DNA of 64,000 nucleotides, taken from Henricia sp. BOLD:AAB3569. Taxonomy: Eukaryota; Echinodermata; Asteroidea; Spinulosida; Echinasteridae. The notes beneath the pieces are model-generated. The model was not told the origin of the DNA. It made no database searches and saw only the letters and a program-made list of their open reading frames with translations. Numbering within the stretch: the first letter of the stretch is position 1; each line of letters opens with the position of its first letter. The translations under genes and the position numbers were made by a program. The stretch spans positions 248,001-312,000 of the forward strand of contig JBBELK010000368.1 of the NCBI GenBank assembly GCA_037783545.1. Direction: 5' to 3'. Positions 59,101 through 64,000 of this stretch are shown piece by piece.

Positions 59101-61541
59101 CTTGGCGAATACATCAATAAAACACTTCGAAACAGCACAGCAAACATTATGGATCTCTTCCCGTATAACACGGTGAACTTGTACAAGCAACAAATACAAG
59201 TATACGGAACATGGTATTTTCATTGGAAGAGACGGGGAGAGAATGGGGGATACAGAGAGAGACTGGGAGGAGCAGGACTTGCAAGTGGCGCGGCATTAGG
59301 AGGATCAGGGCTTTTGCAAGTGGCGCGGCAGGAGGAGAAGGTCTATAATAGGCCTAGTGGCGCGGCATAAAACACAATCTTGTCAATTTTGTTTTACGCG
59401 AATCCGACACCGCGGGAATTACGGTACCAAACGCGAACGGGCGCCGAACTTCATTGGCACGATGATTTTGCTTGTTTGCGCATGTCTGTTTTACCAGTGT
59501 TTGCCGCTTTATAATTTAGTGTATTCCTACAAATGTTGTGCTGCTCTCACACAAATTTCCAAAGTACTGTATTGTTTTCCCGGAATATGTTCGTCCTTGC
59601 CCCGTCCATTTTACTGCATCAGACTTCATCACATATGTATTGCGGGAAAGACAAGTAAGCAGATTTTCTTCCCGTGCATGTGCACAACACTCTTCAACCG
59701 CACTGTTTACGATAATTTGTGGATATTTCCCATACCTGTAATACTGCCGAAAGCAAATAGCATCCCTCCACGAACTCCGTGTTTTTACGTCTTCCTCGAC
59801 CGCAGGGGCTCTTTCGTCGCCTCCGATATCATCTACCATGATGTACGGCGGTTCGTCCTCGGTGATGGTCTCGCAATCCGGCGGTGGGCTACTGATCGTG
59901 GAGGTCCACCCGGCCGGTGCCGGCTCTCCCTCCTGCATGACCTCCTCATCCCAGCTAGTGTCTCCCGGAGCGACGAGGGTGCCGCTTGAAATCAGAGTAG
60001 AGGATTCGCTCTGGCTTGAGCTGGAGGAGGAGGCGGACGATTGAGAATCGCTGCCGGAGTTGGAGTCAGCAGTTTTCATTTCGTCTTCCTCTAAACTGAA
60101 AAGAAGCTCTTCCGGCACTCCGTCGGTCATTGTGCATCGAACTAGCTCCGGGGAGTCGCGATCGGACCTGTGTGACGTATTCGTAATGTCACAAAGTGCG
60201 CCAAGAGAGTTAAATAATGGGGAATGCTGAAACGCACTGCTTTATAGATGTAAACCAACGCCACTTCGGCCACCTTCCATTGGTAGCCGGGCATTTCGCG
60301 CAAACAAGCATGGCATTGAGACCTGTATGACCGCGATCTTGGTCGCGACGTACATGTGGACCAAGTGTTGCGTGCGCCCAAGTTTGGATTCGTGAAAAGT
60401 TCCAACAGGAGGTCACATTTCCGTGTACGTAATTTTCGAGCGTGTTACTAGGTCTTTAATATATTTTTTTTATATGGGTTACGTTAAATTGGGCCAACCC
60501 AGATGCCTTCTTTAATCACGTGAATTACGTGATTATTTGTTGTTCATACATTTCGATACAAAATATTTGAAAACTGTTTTGGTCCCCGTTTCCTGAATGG
60601 GATTTTTGCCTGACAACGTTCAGGGAAAACCTGAGGGAGTAGGCCTATACCAACCGTGCCTATAGCTCAGCTGATCTGCCTAGTGAGTCTGAGCGTCTAC
60701 CTAGTGAGTCAGAGGTCTCGGGTTCGAATCCCGATAAGGCCCTTACGATTTTTCTCTCATCCCAAGTTTTGTTTCATTTCAATGGTGATTAGGCACCATA
60801 TCAGATGTTCTGAACGTTCATTGAAGTCAACATGCATGCCTTTTTTTCTGACGGTATATTTATATTTCTACAAACGTTACACAACAGAGGATAGAGCTTT
60901 GTTGTTGTTTGACAAAACTTCATCATTGCTTATAATTATTATTGAGGAGACCCGTATAGACAACAAAAAACATAATAATATGTGATTGCCATGGTTTCCA
61001 AATTTTTCTCAAACACATAAAAACATGCATACAGAACACTGGCATTTGCCATTATTTCGAAAAAAAATAAAACGTTAGGAATTAGGGCATCCAATAAAAC
61101 AAAATCTACAATCTCCAACGCAAGTGAAAATGAAAAGAACTATACCATTAACCACATAATTAAAGTGTTATTATTTAGTGCCGGTGTTATGTATTTTCGT
61201 TTATCTAAACGTGATTTGGTTTGGAAGTTATTCAATAAACGGTGCCCTTACTTGTTTTGCAAATTCTCCGAAGTCGGTTGCTCCATAGCGTCTGCAAACT
61301 CGGCCATAATGTCATCTTCCGTTGTCGTGTGAAACCTGTCGTTTGTCACTCGTCGTTGTTGTTGTAGAACGTCGAACTGAACGTCCATACTGTCGGGGAG
61401 AGGTTTCCAAATTCTCGTGTCACGAAGCTTTGACGACATGGGCGACGTTTGTTTCGAGTCAAGAGAGGATGACCAACTTCGGAGACGGTCCCGATAGGAG
61501 AAACGTCTCCTTCTAGTATTTTGTGGGCCTATCTTAGGCAT
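55959..61541 (-). CDS. Q/N-rich low-complexity protein, five coding exons
   Basis: Exons 61,541-61,252, 60,167-59,736, 59,063-58,913, 58,751-56,689 and 56,307-55,959 join in phase (2, 2, 0, 2) to about 1,094 codons ending in TAA. Early parts: a basic start, KLRDTRIWKPLPDSM, a Ser/Glu-rich acidic stretch, and a conserved-looking block SWRDAICFRQYYR, then KMSWRRAHETVRKRRLLGAL with WSPKLNVSWTSIEEEI. The fourth exon adds a charged part and then about fifteen imperfect units around Q-P-F-x-N-G with many Gln. It ends near MFEDPCILFVQP. The last exon is Asn-rich with an N11 run. There are no membrane spans. I do not recognise the family; nuclear or RNA-granule behaviour is a guess from composition. 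The acceptor of exon 3 is weak. An alternative start in exon 2 (60,130) would shorten it. It shares a promoter region with akirin. Confidence 0.75.
60620..60795 (+). repeat. tRNA-derived SINE
   Basis: AGCTCAGCTGATCTGCC and a duplicated GTCTACCTAGTGAGTCAG precede a B box (CGGGTTCGAATCCCGATAAG), then TTTTTCTCTCATCCCAAG and ATGGTGATTAGGCACC tail words. Same family as 51,205-51,390 and 55,614-55,900. It lies in intron 1 of the Q/N-rich gene. Confidence 0.7.
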
Positions 61542-62173
61542 ATTGACACCTCATAAGGTGTATTTATTTGTAATTTGTATGACACTTTCGGTGGTTGGCC
61601 TACCAATGTCATTTTTATTTTTTAGCATGTTTATAGTGCCGACGGTAGAAACATACGCGTTCCAACGCGCGCGTTCAAGCCCCACAATTTTATAGCGTAT
61701 GTGCCGCACTTTGCGAAGGAACTCATGCGCAAAAAGTGCAATATACTTTAAGTTTCAGCTGGAATTTTGAAATAAAATTGTCAATGTCTTCGTACAGATA
61801 TGAAATTATCTAGAACGCGACCAATGTTTTGTATTTGTTCGACCGGCGTGTCTAAAGAGCGCCCTCTGTTTTAATTAAAGCAGTTCAAATCGAGGCTTGT
61901 GTATTCAACGTACGTACAGTGTGTACATTTGCATGCATATTGGTGGACGTCGCCCATTTTGTATTTTTGGACGGAAGAACACTGTTGAAGATTTCATCAA
62001 CAATCATCAGTCTCGGCGATCAACCAAAGTTGATTTCTTCCACGAATTAGTGAAGACGGTGTACTAAAGTGAAATTATCACCGGTTTTTGTGTAAATCTG
62101 TGTGTGATTATTTCGGTAAACGTCGGCCAAAGTGGGCCGTGTTTTTTAGTAGAGTTTGACTAAACGTTTCAAA
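61542..62173. promoter_or_regulatory. Divergent promoter region between the Q/N-rich gene and akirin
   Basis: 632 bp separate the two ATGs, which point away from each other. It contains short GC-rich and CGCGCG stretches and no repeat with clear ends. Two housekeeping-type genes sharing one short upstream region suggests a bidirectional promoter. Confidence 0.55.
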
Positions 62174-63919
62174 ATGGCCTGCGCAACACTGAAACGGACA
62201 CTAGATTTCGACCCTTTACATAGCCCGGGTGCTTCGCCAAAAAGACGAAGATGTACGCCCTTGTTGTCGCCGTCATCGCCAACATCATCCATGTCTACTT
62301 CGTGTCGACAGCCGTCTACGTTTTCACCGGTAACGCCGAAAATGTCGCCGGGTAAGTTGACTGCAGCGCTTGGCCGGCTCTTCCGCACAAAGTGCGCCAT
62401 TTGCTTTGTGCAATTTAGAATACAATGCAAATCAGCTGGAACGCAAACATTCCACAACACAAAGACTGAAGTGAAGGCTCTGTATGTACATAATAGTAAA
62501 TGCTTTGAAATTTCATAATTTAATCCGACATTATCTTTGTCGTTATTTAAAACAAAGAAAACATTGAAAAGGAAAATACTACATTTTTTAAACAATTGAA
62601 TATTATAAATCATAATCATAGGCCTACCTACATTTTTGAACCATCCGTTTTTCCCATGGATGTTGAGAATTTGATACCATATTTGTCATATTTTTCTCAT
62701 TACCATTCTGAAATTTTGGGTTCTCAATCCGTGTACATTCTGTCGGTCGCGGCCACGTCACATCCGGTAGAGCTGGAGTGAAAACAACGATGTGCCTATG
62801 GTAACAAGCGAAGGAACAAAGACGTACACATATCTAAGCATGAACAAATTTGTTTTCACTCCAGTCACGGTGCTATGCTAATTAATTAAGGCATATGACA
62901 CCGTGTCACAAAGGTGCCAGGATGTGCGACCGAATCGTAAAAAAACGCCAATGTTTTGTAAACTAATGTAGGGCCTATCTGGTTCCATAAAGCAGTGCAG
63001 TAATAAACCCTTTCACGGTTATCGACGCCATGTTGTTCACGGGGCAGTTCGAACACGCGTTACTGTGTGCGTGCGCGTATCGTATACGAATGCATTGTTA
63101 GGTCACTGTGCATTAGCTACGATTCTTCCACGCACACGGCAACGCGTGTTCGAAGTGCCCCGTGAACAAGATGGCGTCGATAACCGTGAAAGGGTTTATT
63201 ACACCAACCTTTTTGCTTCCACATCTATATTGGAGATTGCAAATTTCCTGTTTTCTTCCCATGGATAGTATTTTGGGAAGGTATCTTACCGTATGTAATT
63301 GTTAGGTTAAAACATGGTTAAAACGAAATCCATTTTCTGAACACGCTCCTCTAAGAAGTTAATAAAATATTTTTCTTTAAAATTACTTATCAAGCATCAT
63401 TGAGTGCAAATTTGATAGAAAAAAACAAAATTTACGAGTGGAAAACATTAAAGATTTTCTTAGAAAACACTTGAAAATAATTCAGCCAGTCTCGTATTTT
63501 GTACACAAGGTTTGAAGCAATAATCAACTTCTTATCAATTCTTTCCCCCTTTTTTTCAGGCCAATTAGCTGCCAATATATGCCTCGAATGGAAGCGGCTA
63601 AAAAGAAGACGACATCTAGAAGACTCCTACACCGACGGTGCGAGCACCAGCAGTGGGGAAACCGGTGAATCCGACGCACATGTCTCTGACATGATACACC
63701 AGCACTCCTTCCCGAGTCACCTAGGGCATTTCCACGGAGCTTTGGGTTCCCCAAGCACGTCAGCGGGAACCACGGGTCTCACGCCCGCCCCACATGGCAG
63801 CAAGGAACAACCCATGTTCACGCTCAAACAAGTCATTATTATCTGCGAGAGAATGCTTAAGGAGCAGGAATCGCGGATACGGGAAGAATACGACAAGGTG
63901 TTGTCTTGTAAACTAGCAG
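62174..63919 (+). CDS. akirin: Akirin, first two coding exons (partial gene)
   Basis: Exons 62,174-62,351 and 63,560-63,919 join in phase 1 and encode the first 179 residues; the last exon(s) are off the right edge. The start [18 protein letters not shown] and the basic nuclear signal SPKRRRCTP match animal akirin. Exon 2 gives the akirin helix [15 protein letters not shown], an S/T/G-rich linker, and the conserved [21 protein letters not shown] block, ending KLA before a GTAAGC donor, where vertebrate akirin continues with EQYDAFVKF. Akirin is a small nuclear bridge protein that helps NF-kB- and chromatin-remodeller-dependent transcription and nuclear import of proteasomes. Intron 1 is filled by a family C repeat carrying two inserted foldbacks. 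Confidence 0.93.
62743..62933. mobile_element. Foldback MITE inside the family C repeat
   Basis: TCGGTCGCGGCCACGTCACATCC at the left and the right end (GGATGTGCGACCGA) are imperfect inverted repeats, with a second inner hairpin GCTGGAGTGAAAACAA / TTGTTTTCACTCCAG. About 190 bp. Confidence 0.75.
63001..63201. mobile_element. Second foldback MITE inside the family C repeat
   Basis: AATAAACCCTTTCACGGTTA pairs with TAACCGTGAAAGGGTTTATT, continuing through GTTCACGGGGCAGTTCGAACACGCG-type words on both arms. Arms of about 60 bp. The host word AGCAGTGCAGT is split at the insertion. Confidence 0.8.
63370..63540 (+). repeat. Family D repeat, copy 4
   Basis: Keeps AAAATTACTTATCAAGCATC, AAGATTTTCTTAGAAAAC and CAGCCAGTCTCGTATTTTG. 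It ends just before the polypyrimidine tract of akirin exon 2. Confidence 0.6.
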
Positions 63920-64000
63920 GTAAGCAAAACATTTTTAACGGTTGCATTAATTTTCGGCAGGAATGCTGGGAGCCATCAGGAGCCGCCGGGAACCGTCTGG
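63920..64000 (+). other. Start of akirin intron 2
   Basis: Sequence after the GTAAGC donor at 63,920. No acceptor or exon before the window ends. Confidence 0.6.

Larger units (their letters stand above)
62640..63357. mobile_element. Family C repeat, split by two other elements
   Basis: Starts near CCATCCGTTTTTCCCATGG and ends AACACGCTCCTCTAAG. Both insertions sit inside it, so the two halves are separated by about 190 and 200 bp of foreign sequence. It lies in akirin intron 1. Confidence 0.7.

Noticed and set aside
1-64000. CRISPR arrays, operons, or retroviral, LTR or Polinton coding regions
   Set aside because: No spaced direct repeats with unique spacers, no polycistronic gene runs, and no reverse transcriptase, integrase, capsid or envelope-like frames were seen.

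Overview
The window looks like a piece of an animal nuclear genome. Genes have short exons with GT-AG introns, and they carry metazoan proteins (FoxO, MFSD9-type transporter, akirin, Ig-domain membrane proteins). The DNA between them is packed with short inverted-repeat transposons and tRNA-derived SINEs. One FoxO, the many TACATGTA and AGGCCTA palindromes, and the compact MFSD9 genes suggest a marine invertebrate deuterostome (echinoderm or hemichordate-like). That placement is inference; no marker gene fixes the species.

Layout, left to right. 1-6.3 kb: repeats with no convincing gene. 6.4-6.8 kb: first coding exon of FoxO on the minus strand; the rest of the gene lies off the left edge. 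9.39-9.76 kb: a decayed copy of part of that exon. 9.86-17.2 kb: a minus-strand gene of unknown function assembled from six phase-compatible exons, perhaps with two more 5' exons at 34.6-35.3 kb. 19.1-31.5 kb: two tandem plus-strand MFSD9-like transporter genes whose shared exons have identical lengths. The second copy has no visible first exon. 36.4-40.0 kb: a plus-strand single-exon gene for a three-Ig membrane protein with a roughly 680-residue VTTTEP mucin-like stalk coded by an 18-bp minisatellite. 40-52 kb: repeat-rich DNA with only weak exon candidates. 52.2-54.1 kb: a minus-strand intronless paralogue of the Ig gene, convergent with the first. 56.0-61.5 kb: a five-exon minus-strand gene for a Q/N-rich protein. 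62.2-63.9 kb: the first two coding exons of akirin, divergent from the Q/N-rich gene across about 630 bp; its 3' end is off the right edge.

The mobile-element layer is the most unusual part. It includes a 553-bp near-perfect palindrome with a 10-bp target duplication, a 683-bp hAT-type element with an 8-bp target duplication, several TTAA-flanked foldback families in many copies, and nests of foldbacks inside foldbacks. I saw no reverse transcriptase, transposase, capsid or envelope coding sequence, so the elements look non-autonomous.

The genes do not form one pathway. FoxO and akirin are nuclear regulators linked to stress, growth and immune transcription, the MFSD9 pair are membrane carriers, and the Ig pair are likely cell-surface or secretory-surface proteins. 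Exon borders were read by eye from splice consensus and reading phase and may be off by a base or two.
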